64,000 nucleotides of DNA from Saccharopolyspora flava (GCF_900116135.1 NZ_FOZX01000012.1:1-64000), one strand, 5' to 3'. Shown: positions 16,717-25,202, counted from the first letter of the stretch. The notes: generated by a model not told the origin, from the sequence alone. Numbers and translations are program-made.

Positions 16717-19128
16717 GTGCGTGCCCGAGACGGCTTGTTGAAGCTTTTCGGTCTGTGTGTGCTGGCCGGCGTGCTGGTCGCGGGATTGCTCTTCCCGGTT
16801 GCGGGGTCACTCGGAGTGGTCTCCAACCGCGCCGGAGACGCGGTCAACAGCATTTCCACGGACATGATGACCAAGGAACCGCCGCTTGTGACTACGGTCA
16901 CAGACAAGGATGGGAGGCCGATCGCCTACCTGTTCAACCAGGACCGGACTCCCGCGGCTCCCGATCAGATCGCCGACACCATGAAGGCGGCGATCGTGGC
17001 GATCGAGGACCGGCGGTTCTTCGACCACCAGGGCGTCGACTGGGCCGGGACCATGCGCGCCGCCGTGACCAACCAGATGTCCGGCGAGATCGCGCAGGGC
17101 GGTTCCACCCTCACCCAGCAGTACGTGAAGAACTACCTGGTGCACGTCGTCGCCGCCGACGACCCGGTCAAGCAGGCCAAGGCGATCGAGCAGACCCCGG
17201 GCCGCAAGCTGCGGGAGATCCGCATCGCGCTGCAGGTGGAGAAGCAGCTCAGCAAGGAGCAGATCCTCACCCGCTACCTCAACGTCGTGCCCTACGGGAA
17301 CCAGGCGTACGGCATCGGCGCGGCCGCGCGCACCTACTTCGGCACCACGCCGGACAAGCTCACCATCGCCCAGGCCGCGCTGCTGGCGGGCATGGTCAAC
17401 AGCCCCAGCGCGCTCAACCCGGAGAGCAACCCGCAGGAGGCGCTGGACCGCCGCAACCTGGTGATCAAGGCGATGGAGGACCAGCGCCGGATCACCCCGG
17501 AGGCCGCGGACGAAGCGCGCAACGCGCCGCTCGGGCTGGTCACGCCGCTGCAGAACATCCCCAACGGCTGCGTCGGCGCCGGCCCCGCGGACGGCTTCTT
17601 CTGCCGCTACGTCATCGACTACCTGGAGCGCGCCGGGTTCACCGAGGAGCAGCTCAAGACCGGCGGCTACACGATCCGCACCTCGATGGACAAGCGCGCC
17701 ACCGACGCCGCCAAGGAAGCGGCCGAGCGCGGCGTGCCGAAGACGACCAAGGGCATCGCGAACGTGATGAGCGTCGTCGAGCCGGGCAAGGACAAGCACC
17801 GAGTGCGCGCGCTGGTCGCCAACCGCGACTTCGGCATCGACGCCTCCAAGGGGCAGACGTCCTACGCGCTGCCCAGCGGGATCGTGAAGTTCGGCGCCGG
17901 GTCGATCTACAAGGTGTTCACCGCCGCGGCGGCACTGGAGAAGGGCATGGGGATCTACAACACGATCCAGTCGCCCGGCTCCTACACCTCGCAGGTCTAC
18001 CGCAACGGTTCCCGGCCCTACACGGTCGGCAACGCCGAAGGCGTCGCGGCCGGGCCCCGCTCGCTGCAGATGGCCCTGGCGACCTCGCCTAACACCGCGT
18101 TCGTCGCGCTGGAGGAGCGCGTCGGGCTGAACCAGGCGGTGGACATGGCGGTGCGGCTGGGCATGCGGCAGACGCTGCTGCACAACACCGCCTCCGGTGA
18201 TCCGGTCACGCCCAACGGCTCGGGCGGTCCGTCGCAGGCGGACTTCGTGAAGCAGAAGAACATCGGCGCGTTCACGCTCGGCTTCGCGCCGACGAGCCCG
18301 CTGGAGATCAGCAACGTCGGCGCGACGATCATGAGCGGCGGCGTCTGGTGCCCGCCGACGCCGATCGAGCAGATCCAGGACCGCAACGGCAACCCGGTGA
18401 CGATCACCGAGGACCCGTGCGAGCAGGCCGTGGACGAGCCGCTGGCCAACGCGATGGCCGTCGGCATGAGCAAGGACGACCAGCCCGGCGGCACGGCGGC
18501 CGGAGCGGCCAGCGGAGCGGGCTGGAACCGCCCGGTGTCGTCCAAGACCGGTACCACCGAGGCCCACCAGTCGGCCGGTTTCCTCGGCGCGACTCCGCAG
18601 TTCGCCGGCGCGGTCCTGACCTTCAGCGACGGCACCTCGCCGCAGGGCATCTGCGACACCGATCCACCCCGGCTGTGCGGGGCCAACGGCGGCAACATCT
18701 ACGGCGGCAAGGTCCCCGCGCGGACCTGGTTCGACGCGATGAAGGTGATCCACGAGGGCCTGCCGGTGGCGCCGCTGCCGGGCACGACCGACCGGTACGA
18801 GAACGGCGGCGACGAGTTCCAGGTGCCCAACGTCGTCGGCCTGACCGACGACAAGGCCAAGGAGACGCTGGAGAAGGCCGGCTACCAGGTCAACGAGCGC
18901 TCGGTGAACAGCCAGCGCAAGCGCGGCACGGTCACCAGCCAGACGCCGCGCGGCTTCGCGCTGCCCGGCGAGACGGTGACGCTGTCGGTGAGCACCGGGT
19001 ACGTGCCCACGCCGTCCACGCAGCGGCCCACGCCGACGGCACCGCCGCCCGCCGCGGAACCACCACCGGCGCCGCCCGCGCCGCCCGCTCCGCCGGGCCA
19101 GCAGCCGGGTGGTCCGCCGGGTCGGTGA
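16717..19128 (+). CDS. ponA2: Bifunctional penicillin-binding protein PonA2
   Basis: About 803 residues. Short cytoplasmic part and one membrane anchor (about residues 10-30); glycosyltransferase domain with catalytic EDRRFFDHQGVD and GGSTLTQQYVKN; transpeptidase domain with SIYK (SxxK), SPN (SxN) and KTGTTE; one PASTA domain (FQVPNVVGLTDDKAKETLEK); Pro-rich tail. It polymerises and crosslinks peptidoglycan outside the membrane. PASTA at the end and the whiB4 neighbour identify the PonA2 type (Rv3682). Start GTG 16717 is a leaderless candidate; GTG 16675 is upstream but lies in the palindrome. Confidence 0.96.
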   Translation: MRARDGLLKLFGLCVLAGVLVAGLLFPVAGSLGVVSNRAGDAVNSISTDMMTKEPPLVTTVTDKDGRPIAYLFNQDRTPAAPDQIADTMKAAIVAIEDRRFFDHQGVDWAGTMRAAVTNQMSGEIAQGGSTLTQQYVKNYLVHVVAADDPVKQAKAIEQTPGRKLREIRIALQVEKQLSKEQILTRYLNVVPYGNQAYGIGAAARTYFGTTPDKLTIAQAALLAGMVNSPSALNPESNPQEALDRRNLVIKAMEDQRRITPEAADEARNAPLGLVTPLQNIPNGCVGAGPADGFFCRYVIDYLERAGFTEEQLKTGGYTIRTSMDKRATDAAKEAAERGVPKTTKGIANVMSVVEPGKDKHRVRALVANRDFGIDASKGQTSYALPSGIVKFGAGSIYKVFTAAAALEKGMGIYNTIQSPGSYTSQVYRNGSRPYTVGNAEGVAAGPRSLQMALATSPNTAFVALEERVGLNQAVDMAVRLGMRQTLLHNTASGDPVTPNGSGGPSQADFVKQKNIGAFTLGFAPTSPLEISNVGATIMSGGVWCPPTPIEQIQDRNGNPVTITEDPCEQAVDEPLANAMAVGMSKDDQPGGTAAGAASGAGWNRPVSSKTGTTEAHQSAGFLGATPQFAGAVLTFSDGTSPQGICDTDPPRLCGANGGNIYGGKVPARTWFDAMKVIHEGLPVAPLPGTTDRYENGGDEFQVPNVVGLTDDKAKETLEKAGYQVNERSVNSQRKRGTVTSQTPRGFALPGETVTLSVSTGYVPTPSTQRPTPTAPPPAAEPPPAPPAPPAPPGQQPGGPPGR

Positions 19129-19162
19129 CCGGCTCGTTCGGGTGCTTCCTAGACTCGCCTGC

Positions 19163-19948
19163 GTGACGAGAGCGCAGGCGAGCACCCGACGTGCCCGGTC
19201 CCGCTACCGCCTGGTGGAGGTGCGGTCGACCGAGCGGATCACGCCGCGCGTGGTGCGGATCGTCCTCGGCGGCGACGAGTTCGCGGACTTCGTCAGCAAC
19301 GGCAGCGACCAGCGGATCAAGCTGTGCCTGCCGCAGCCGGGCAAGCCGATGCCGCTGGGCCGCACCCGCGAGGAGGTCTTCGCCCTCCCGCGCGACGAGC
19401 AGCCGAGGCAGCGCACCTACACGGTCCGCTGGTTCGACGCGCGGCGCCGCGAGCTGGCGATCGACTTCGTGGTCCACGACCACGACGGCCCGGGCAGCAC
19501 GTGGGCCGCGGAGGCCGCTCCCGGCGATCAGATCGTCACCGTGGGCCCCAGCCCGGCCTACCAACCGCCGCCCGCCGCCGACCCGCTGGTGCTGATCGGC
19601 GACGAGACGGCGCTGCCCGCGATCGCCGCGATCCTCGAGGAGCTGCCGCAGCAGGCCCGGGTGACGGTCTTCGCGGAGGTCGCCGACGCCGATGAGCGGC
19701 TGGAGATCGACTCCGCCGCGCAGGTCACCTGGCACTGGTTGCACCGCGACGGCGTCCCGGCCGGTCACAGCGACCTGCTGCTGGAGGCGCTGCGCGACGC
19801 CGAGCTCGGGCCCGATCCGCACGTGTGGATCGGGGCCGAGGCGGACGCGGTCCACCGGCTGCGCGAGCACTGCCAGCGCGAGCTCGGCCTGGACCGCCGC
19901 CACCTCTACGCCCTCGCTTACTGGCGCCGGGACGCGCCGGAGGGCTGA
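19163..19948 (+). CDS. Siderophore-interacting protein (flavin ferric reductase)
   Basis: 261 residues of the SIP family: FAD-binding beta barrel with RTYTVRWFD (the R-x-Y-T flavin motif) followed by the NAD(P)H-binding SIP C-terminal domain with VLIGDETALPAIAAIL and a final YWRRDAPEG. Such enzymes reduce iron(III)-siderophore complexes in the cytoplasm. GTG 19163 stands seven bases after TAGACT (19150-19155), again leaderless. No siderophore cluster is next to it, so it probably serves a scattered iron regulon. Confidence 0.9.
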   Translation: MTRAQASTRRARSRYRLVEVRSTERITPRVVRIVLGGDEFADFVSNGSDQRIKLCLPQPGKPMPLGRTREEVFALPRDEQPRQRTYTVRWFDARRRELAIDFVVHDHDGPGSTWAAEAAPGDQIVTVGPSPAYQPPPAADPLVLIGDETALPAIAAILEELPQQARVTVFAEVADADERLEIDSAAQVTWHWLHRDGVPAGHSDLLLEALRDAELGPDPHVWIGAEADAVHRLREHCQRELGLDRRHLYALAYWRRDAPEG

Positions 19949-19954
19949 GCCGGG

Positions 19955-20425
19955 TCAGCCCTGGAGCTGGGCCTTGACCTGGCCCGCGACCTTGCCGCCG
20001 TCGGCGCGACCCGCGGCCTTGGCGTTGGCGGCCTTCATGACCTGGCCCATCTGCTTCATGCCGGGGCGCTCGCCCAGCTCGGCCTCGACCTCGGCGATGG
20101 CCTCGGTGACCAGCGCGGACAGCTCGTCGTCGGACAGCTGCTTCGGCAGGTAGCGGCGCAGGATCTCGGCCTCGGAGGCCTCGGATGCCGCCTGCTCGTC
20201 GCGTCCGGCGGCGCGGAACGCCTCGGCGGCCTCGTCGCGCTTCTTGGCCTCCTTGCCCAGCACCTTGAGCACCTCCTCGTCGGAGAGCTCGCGCTGCTGC
20301 TTGCCGGACACCTCCTCCTTGCCGACGGCGGCCAGCGCCATGCGCAGGACTCCGGTGACGGCGGTGTCGCGTTGCTTCATCGCGGCGGACAGGTCCGCCC
20401 GCAGCTTTTCCTTGAGCTCGGCCAT
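19955..20425 (-). CDS. GatB/YqeY domain protein
   Basis: 156 residues, helical, starting MAELKEKLRADLSAAMKQRD and containing RRYLPKQLSDDEL and GERPGMKQMGQVMKA, the standard YqeY signature that resembles the tail of the GatB amidotransferase subunit. YqeY is thought to have tRNA-related or misfolding roles but is not settled. ATG 20425 follows GATAAT (20437-20432, minus strand) by six bases: leaderless. Divergent from the metallophosphoesterase and convergent with the SIP gene. Confidence 0.92.
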   Translation of the reverse strand: MAELKEKLRADLSAAMKQRDTAVTGVLRMALAAVGKEEVSGKQQRELSDEEVLKVLGKEAKKRDEAAEAFRAAGRDEQAASEASEAEILRRYLPKQLSDDELSALVTEAIAEVEAELGERPGMKQMGQVMKAANAKAAGRADGGKVAGQVKAQLQG

Positions 20426-20431
20426 ACGCCG

Positions 20432-20487
20432 ATTATCGCGCCAGGCACGCGGGCGCCGGGCCACCGACCCCGCCCGAGACGTAGGCT
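20432..20487. promoter_or_regulatory. Divergent leaderless promoters (yqeY / metallophosphoesterase)
   Basis: Minus strand -10 GATAAT (20437-20432), six bases from ATG 20425. Plus strand -10 TAGGCT (20482-20487), seven bases from GTG 20495. Confidence 0.6.
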
Positions 20488-20494
20488 TGCGAGG

Positions 20495-21457
20495 GTGAAC
20501 AAGTTCGGGCGGATTCTGCTCAGCGCGGGCGCGATCGGCGCCGCGACGCTCACCTACTCGGCGGCCATCGAACGACGGCACTGGACGTTGCGGCAGGCGA
20601 CGGTTCCGGTCCTGGCCGAGGGCGCACCCCCGATCCGGGTGCTGCACATCTCCGACCTGCACATGACGCCGAACCAGCGGTCGAAGCAGCGCTGGGTCGC
20701 CGAGCTCGCCGACCTCGACCCGGATTTCGTGGTCAACACCGGCGACAACCTGGCGCACCCGCAGGCGGTCCCGGCGGCGCTGCGCGCGATGGGGTCGCTG
20801 CTGGACAAGCCGGGCGTGTTCATCTTCGGCAGCAACGACTACTACGGCCCGAAGCCGAAGAACCCGGCCCGCTACCTGCTGCCGTCGGCGAAGACCAAGC
20901 GCATCCACGGCGAGCCGCTGCCGTGGCGGGACCTGCGCGCGGCGATGACCGAGCGCGGCTGGCTCGACGCCACCCACCGGCACCACGACATCGACGTCAA
21001 GGGCACGAAGATCCACGTCGCGGGCCTGGACGACCCGCACCTGCACCTGGACCGCTACGAGGAGATCGCCGGTCGTCCCCCGGCGGACGCGGGCCTCAAG
21101 CTCGGCGTCACGCACTCCCCGGAGCCGCGCGTGCTGGACTGCTTCGCCGAGGACGGCTACGACCTGGTGATGGCGGGCCACACCCACGGCGGACAGCTCC
21201 GAGTCCCGGGCTACGGCGCCCTGACGACGAACTGCGACCTGGACCGCTCCCGCGCCCGCGGCGCCTCCACCTGGGGCGAGCGGATGCACCTGCACGTCTC
21301 GGCCGGCCTGGGCACCTCGCCCTACGCCCCGGTCCGCTTCGCGTGCCCACCGGAGGCCACCTTGCTGACCTTGCTGCCTCGGGCCGAAAAACCGTCCTCC
21401 ACCAGCGTAAACGCCGAAAGCAGGACCCCTTGGGGAGCCGGAGAAGGCATCCGCTAA
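20495..21457 (+). CDS. Metallophosphoesterase (Rv3683 homologue)
   Basis: 320 residues, close to Rv3683. N-terminal hydrophobic segment (about residues 6-22) probably anchors it to the membrane. Metal-binding motifs: HISDLHM, GDNLAHP, GSNDYY in place of the more common GNHE/GNHD, and GHTHGGQ. It belongs to the calcineurin-like family; UDP-sugar-pyrophosphate or lipid-linked substrates are possible but not proven. GTG 20495 is leaderless. It closes the block collinear with M. tuberculosis. TAA stop, unusual in this window. Confidence 0.9.
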   Translation: MNKFGRILLSAGAIGAATLTYSAAIERRHWTLRQATVPVLAEGAPPIRVLHISDLHMTPNQRSKQRWVAELADLDPDFVVNTGDNLAHPQAVPAALRAMGSLLDKPGVFIFGSNDYYGPKPKNPARYLLPSAKTKRIHGEPLPWRDLRAAMTERGWLDATHRHHDIDVKGTKIHVAGLDDPHLHLDRYEEIAGRPPADAGLKLGVTHSPEPRVLDCFAEDGYDLVMAGHTHGGQLRVPGYGALTTNCDLDRSRARGASTWGERMHLHVSAGLGTSPYAPVRFACPPEATLLTLLPRAEKPSSTSVNAESRTPWGAGEGIR

Positions 21458-21470
21458 GCTATATCCAGCG

Positions 21471-21497
21471 CTGAGGCGAGCACCCGAGATGCCTCAG
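21471..21497 (+). terminator. Hairpin between metallophosphoesterase and tRNA-Pro
   Basis: CTGAGGC and GCCTCAG pair around a 13-base loop. It may end the upstream message or form the tRNA leader; no T-run. Confidence 0.35.
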
Positions 21498-21507
21498 AGC
21501 TGGAGAT

Positions 21508-21581
21508 CGGGGTGTGGCGCAGCTTGGGAGCGCGCTTCGTTCGGGTCGAAGAGGTCGTGGGTTCAAATCCCGCCACCCCGA
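21508..21581 (+). tRNA. tRNA-Pro (anticodon CGG)
   Basis: 74 bases with a full cloverleaf: acceptor CGGGGTG/CACCCCG, D arm GCGC...GCGC, anticodon arm CTTCG-TTCGGGT-CGAAG giving anticodon CGG with G37, T arm GTGGG-TTCAAAT-CCCGC, discriminator A. CCA is not encoded. It reads the CCG codon, which is very frequent in this genome. Confidence 0.96.
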
Positions 21582-21585
21582 CAAG

Positions 21586-21635
21586 GCAAAGGGCCTGGTC
21601 AGGACTCCACAAGGAGTTCAGACCAGGCCTTTTCC
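21586..21635 (+). terminator. Terminator after tRNA-Pro
   Basis: AAAGGGCCTGGTC and GACCAGGCCTTTT form a 13-bp stem around a 20-base loop that itself can pair (ACTCC/GGAGT); ends TTTTCC. Confidence 0.85.
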
Positions 21636-21781
21636 TATGCTCGGACGGGCCGCCGGGAGAAAACGGGAAGACGATCCCCAGCTACCTTCCCTTCGACGGC
21701 CGAAACCAGCAGAGCGAACGCGCCATCGACAAACCGGCCAAGCCAGCAGCTCGTCGCGTCCCACTGCCCCTCAAGAGACAC

Positions 21782-21810
21782 TGTCAGCGTGCCGATACGG
21801 GGAGTATGGT
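21782..21810 (+). promoter_or_regulatory. Promoter of the toxin-antitoxin operon
   Basis: CTGTCA (21781-21786), 18-bp spacer, TATGGT (21805-21810), then seven bases to ATG 21818, so the antitoxin message is probably leaderless. Confidence 0.5.
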
Positions 21811-21817
21811 CTTAAGT

Positions 21818-22087
21818 ATGGCGTCGAAGAAGGTGACGGTAACGATTCCCGAGGATCTCCTCGAGGAGATCCGGGTTGAGTCCGGTGAGCGCGGACTTTC
21901 CGCGTACGTCGCCGAGGCATTGCGGTTCAAGCGCGACCGCGACCGAATGCTGGAGCTGGTCGACTGGCTGCAGGAGGAGCACGGGCCGGTTTCTGACGAT
22001 GACCGCAACGCGGTGCTGGCCGAGCTTGACGAGCTCGACGCCGAGCACGAACGCCGCCGCGGCCACAAACCCGGCGAAGCGGCATGA
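21818..22087 (+). CDS. vapB: VapB-like ribbon-helix-helix antitoxin
   Basis: 89 residues. The N-terminus KKVTVTIPEDLLEEIR followed by SAYVAEALR is a ribbon-helix-helix DNA-binding and dimerisation unit; the acidic C-terminal half (DELDAEHERR) would wrap the toxin. The ATG at 21818 fits both the domain and the promoter; ATG 21806 is in frame but lies in the -10 box. The stop overlaps the toxin start by four bases. Antitoxin and operator-bound autorepressor by analogy with VapBC modules. Confidence 0.8.
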   Translation: MASKKVTVTIPEDLLEEIRVESGERGLSAYVAEALRFKRDRDRMLELVDWLQEEHGPVSDDDRNAVLAELDELDAEHERRRGHKPGEAA

Positions 22088-22509
22088 GCCCGAAGTCCAG
22101 AGGACGTGCTCAGCGTCCTCCGCGCGTCTTCGTCCTCGACTCCGAGGCGCTCTCCCAGGCAGTGCGCGGTGACAGCCGGATGATCGCGTGGCTGGATGTG
22201 GCGGCGCGCGGCGAGGCCTCGGTGGTGACGTCACCGATGACCTTGATCGAAGCGCACGACGGCCGGATCACCAGTCGGCGATGGGACTGGATCCTGTCCC
22301 GGCTCACGGTGGCGGACATCGGCAAGGAACAAGCTCGTCTGGCGCGGAAGCTCTTGTCCGAGGCCGGACTGCACGGGCACAAGTACGCGATCGATGCCGT
22401 GCTCGCCGTGGTCGCCTCGCAACAACAAGGTCAGGTCACCGTGTTCACCTCGGACACCGGCGATCTCGAGATGCTGGTCCCGGACCACGTCCTCGTGAAG
22501 AAGATCTGA
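22084..22509 (+). CDS. vapC: VapC-like PIN-domain toxin
   Basis: 141 residues with a PIN-domain layout: VFVLDSEALS (Asp19), MTLIEAHDG (Glu56), YAIDAVLA (Asp104) and FTSDTGDLE (Asp124) give the four acidic metal ligands of the RNase site. A basic, disordered tail of about 13 residues precedes the fold. Expected to be a ribonuclease, often cutting tRNA or rRNA, held inactive by the antitoxin. The module sits 240 bases from tRNA-Pro, a typical place for acquired DNA, but no integrase or att duplication is visible. Confidence 0.82.
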   Translation: MSPKSRGRAQRPPRVFVLDSEALSQAVRGDSRMIAWLDVAARGEASVVTSPMTLIEAHDGRITSRRWDWILSRLTVADIGKEQARLARKLLSEAGLHGHKYAIDAVLAVVASQQQGQVTVFTSDTGDLEMLVPDHVLVKKI

Positions 22510-22593
22510 CCGCGACGCGGGACGTGAGTTCCGAGCAGGCCGGTTCTGCGGCCGTTGCTCGTGCGGGGTGCTCTTTCTCCGGGTGGTGCGTTC

Positions 22594-22635
22594 CGTGGTG
22601 GGGGAAGTTTTCATGAAAACTTCCCCCACCCCACG
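22594..22635. repeat. Dispersed palindrome, family A, copy 1
   Basis: Perfect 28-bp palindrome (22600-22627) of half-site GGGGGAAGTTTTCA and its complement. The surrounding 45 bases are identical to those of copy 2 at 23623. Confidence 0.9.
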
Positions 22636-22688
22636 AGATGTCAACGATGACAGCAGGTGGCATGCGGCGACGCTAGCAACGGCACACA

Positions 22689-22756
22689 CGGAATACGGCG
22701 GTGTTCCGCTGACGGATTACCGCCGTAATCGGGTTCCCGATTACCGCCGTATTCCG
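22689..22756. repeat. Nested palindrome, family C
   Basis: Outer arms CGGAATACGGCGG (22689-22701) and CCGCCGTATTCCG pair across two inner copies of GATTACCGCCGTA; GATTACCGCCGTAATC is itself nearly self-complementary. Lies between vapC and a convergent small gene; possible terminator or protein target. Confidence 0.7.
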
Positions 22757-22793
22757 TCCACCGACGGGACGGCGCCGAGACCGGGACGGTGCT

Positions 22794-22961
22794 TCAGGTG
22801 GTGAGGTTGGTCAGGAAGACGATGCCGTTGTGGGCCAGGTCGGCGAGTCGGCAGAGGAGATCGCGGATGAACTGGGCGGCCTGGACGGGCGCGGTCACGA
22901 CGAAGTAGACGACCACGCCCAGGGATAACCATCCGCTGATCTGCCGTGCTTGTGCGGGCAC
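22794..22961 (-). CDS. 55-residue membrane microprotein
   Basis: GTG at 22961 has an excellent ribosome site (GGAGGAGGG, four to five bases away). The product starts MPAQARQISGW, has one transmembrane helix (LSLGVVVYFVVTAPVQAA) and an amphipathic end finishing FLTNLTT. Similar short one-helix proteins of unknown function are common in actinomycetes. The gene is too short for usual ORF cut-offs but the RBS, helix and codon bias make it convincing. It ends toward the family C palindrome. Confidence 0.7.
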   Translation of the reverse strand: MPAQARQISGWLSLGVVVYFVVTAPVQAAQFIRDLLCRLADLAHNGIVFLTNLTT

Positions 22962-23158
22962 GATGCCCTCCTCCCCTCCTCGCCGCAGAACCGCGGCGCG
23001 CGACGGGCTGAGCCGAACTCGCTCAGCGAGGTCCTCGCGGGTGATGATCCGACACGAGCCCCGCGCCGCGACGACCCGGTCACCACCTGAGCCCGACAGC
23101 GCGTCCGGCCAGGTGCTCGCGGGGAGCGTTCTTGCTCCGGGTGGGCGAGGATCGGGGC

Positions 23159-23617
23159 ATGCGTTGGGGGACGTTGGCCGGGACCGGGGCCGCTGTCGTG
23201 GCGACCGCGGTCGTGGGGTCGTTGGCGGTGGACGCCGGGGGGACGTGGTTCCGGGAGCTGCGGAAGCCCCGCTGGCAACCGCCTCCTCAGGTGTTCGGGC
23301 CGGTGTGGAGTGCGTTGTACGCCGACATCGCGGTCGCGTCGGCGGTGGCGCTGTCGCGGTCGCCCGCGCCCGCCGGGTACGTTCCGGCGCTCGCCGGGAA
23401 CCTGGTGCTCAACGCCGGGTGGACCTGGGTGTTCTGGGGTGCTCGACGGCCCTCGTGGGCGGCCGTCGAAGCCGCGGTGCTGACCGCGAGCTCGGCCGAT
23501 CTGCTGGCGCGGACGCGTCGAGCGGATCCGCGCGCGGGCGCGGCCCTGGCTCCCTACGTCGCGTGGTGCGCCTTCGCCACCGCCCTGTCCACGGCGATCG
23601 CACGCCGCAACCGATGA
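23159..23617 (+). CDS. TspO/MBR family protein
   Basis: 152 residues with five predicted helices. The hallmark region is FRELRKPRWQPPPQVFGPVWSALY (given here only as the P-R-W-Q-P-P and G-P-V-W elements), plus LNAGWTWVFWGARRPSWA. TspO proteins bind tetrapyrroles and sterol-like ligands and take part in oxidative-stress and porphyrin handling. ATG 23159 was chosen over the frame's earlier start because the first helix begins there. Followed by a family A palindrome. Confidence 0.88.
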   Translation: MRWGTLAGTGAAVVATAVVGSLAVDAGGTWFRELRKPRWQPPPQVFGPVWSALYADIAVASAVALSRSPAPAGYVPALAGNLVLNAGWTWVFWGARRPSWAAVEAAVLTASSADLLARTRRADPRAGAALAPYVAWCAFATALSTAIARRNR

Positions 23618-23622
23618 CGTCC

Positions 23623-23664
23623 GTGGTGGGGGAAGTTTTCATGAAAACTTCCCCCACCCCACGA
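23623..23664. repeat. Dispersed palindrome, family A, copy 2
   Basis: Perfect palindrome 23629-23656, identical over about 45 bases to copy 1, in a tandem junction (both genes on +). Confidence 0.9.
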
Positions 23665-23753
23665 GACCACCCGGTGATCAGGAAGCGGAGATCGTCGACC
23701 GTCACGGCCGATTTCCGCCGGAACGACGTGCTCCCGGCGACGACCATCGTCGT

Positions 23754-24236
23754 ATGGACTTGCGAGTACTTCCCATTCGGACTGAGGTCCTGGCCGAGCT
23801 TCGCCAGACCGACGACGCGGGCCGGCAGCGGGAACCGTTCGTCGACGAAGTCGGTGGCGCCCCGTTGCGGTGCTGCCTGCGGAAGGTCCGGCCCGGCGAG
23901 CGGGTCGCGCTGGTGAGCTACGCGCCGGTGCGGCGGTGGGCCGCCGAGACCGGTGCCGCGCCGGGCGCTTACGACGAGGTCGGACCGGTGTTCATCCACG
24001 CGGACGCCTGCGGCGGCCCGGACGACGCGGGCTGGCCGGAGGAGATCCGGGGATCGCGGCGGGTGCTGCGCGCCTACTCCGCCGAAGGCCGGATTCTGGG
24101 CGGCTGCCTGCTGGACGGGAACACCGAGCTCGCCGAGCGGACCGCGTCAGACCTGCTGATGGACCCCGAGGTGGCGGTCGTGCACGTCCGGGCGGTCGAG
24201 TTCGGGTGCTTCCTTTTCGAGGTCCGACGCCGGTGA
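23754..24236 (+). CDS. DUF1203 family protein
   Basis: 160 residues starting MDLRVLPIRTEV. Internal landmarks are GGAPLRCCLRKVRPGERVALVSY, cited here as the double-cysteine/R-P-G-E-R region, GPVFIHADACGG and VHVRAVEFGCFLFEVRRR. These match DUF1203, a small uncharacterised bacterial family. It ends directly at the stop of the convergent EamA gene (24236/24237). Confidence 0.8.
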   Translation: MDLRVLPIRTEVLAELRQTDDAGRQREPFVDEVGGAPLRCCLRKVRPGERVALVSYAPVRRWAAETGAAPGAYDEVGPVFIHADACGGPDDAGWPEEIRGSRRVLRAYSAEGRILGGCLLDGNTELAERTASDLLMDPEVAVVHVRAVEFGCFLFEVRRR

Positions 24237-25202
24237 TCAGGGGTGGTCGCCGAGGCGGACGAGGATTACTCCGGTGATGATGAGGAGGCCGCCGAGGACG
24301 ACCGCTGGGCCCGGTCGTTGGTCGAGGAGGGCCCAGGCGAACAGGGCGCTGGCGAGGACTTCGGTGAGGGCGACGAAGGACGCGAGGCGGGAGCCGAGGC
24401 GGCGGGTGGCGGCCGTGCCCGTCCCGTAGGCGACGGCGGCGGAGAGGACACCGAGGGCGATCAGCGGTGCCCACCAAGGGGTTTCGCCGATCGCGTAGGT
24501 CGCCGCCGTGAAAGTGGCGTGCATGGGCAGGATTCCGGTCGCGCCCAGGACCGCGAGGATGGCCGCCGAGAGGACCAGGCCGGCGCCCGCCAGGACGATC
24601 GGGGGCAGCGCGCCCTCCGTCTCGCCCGAGATCAGGAAGTACGCGGCGTTGCCGATCATCGCCGCGTACGCCCACGCCGCTCCCACCCACGCCACGTCCG
24701 CGCCCGAGATCAGGTCCAGGGCGAACACCAGGCCGGCGATCGCCGACGCCGCGCCCACCAGCGTGAGGCGACGGGGGCGCTGCCCCTTCCGCAGCCACAG
24801 CCAGCCGACGATCGCCACCGGGGCGGTGAACTCGATGAGCAGCGCGGGAGCCACGTCCATCGTGCTCACCGCCGAGAAGTAGCAGAACTGCGTGCCGACC
24901 ATGCCGAGCGCGCCGTAGATCAGCACCGGGCGGGCCTGGCTGCGCAGCTGCGACCAGCGGCCGCGCAGCGCGATCAGCGCGAACGGGGCCAGGGTCAGCG
25001 CGCCGACGCTGAGCCGGACCAGCACCACCGCGCCCGGGCTCCAGCCGGCTTCGAGCAGACCGCGCGCCAGCGCACCCGCCATGCCGAACGAGGCCGCCGA
25101 GAGCAGCGCGAGCAACAGGCCGCCGCCGATCCTCGACGGAACGCGCGCATCAGACGCGGGCGGGACGCCTCCACCTGCGCTGTCATCTGCTAACCGCACC
25201 AT
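24237..25202 (-). CDS. EamA/DMT family exporter
   Basis: 321 residues, ten hydrophobic helices in two five-helix EamA halves (first from about residue 15, second from about 165). Such proteins export amino acids or other metabolites; the substrate is unknown. ATG 25202 lies eight bases after a -10 box TAGTGT with an excellent -35 TTGACA, so it is probably leaderless. Divergent from a CGNR zinc-finger gene through a shared 40-bp promoter, which suggests that this regulator controls the exporter. Confidence 0.88.
   Translation of the reverse strand: MVRLADDSAGGGVPPASDARVPSRIGGGLLLALLSAASFGMAGALARGLLEAGWSPGAVVLVRLSVGALTLAPFALIALRGRWSQLRSQARPVLIYGALGMVGTQFCYFSAVSTMDVAPALLIEFTAPVAIVGWLWLRKGQRPRRLTLVGAASAIAGLVFALDLISGADVAWVGAAWAYAAMIGNAAYFLISGETEGALPPIVLAGAGLVLSAAILAVLGATGILPMHATFTAATYAIGETPWWAPLIALGVLSAAVAYGTGTAATRRLGSRLASFVALTEVLASALFAWALLDQRPGPAVVLGGLLIITGVILVRLGDHP

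Noticed and set aside
16807..19185. 792-codon open frame on the minus strand opposite ponA2
   Set aside because: Typical antisense shadow in high-GC DNA: Arg/Gly/Val-rich, no motif, and ponA2 with all catalytic motifs is on the other strand.
21508..22800. Genomic island with att sites at tRNA-Pro
   Set aside because: No repeat of the tRNA 3' end and no integrase found in the window.
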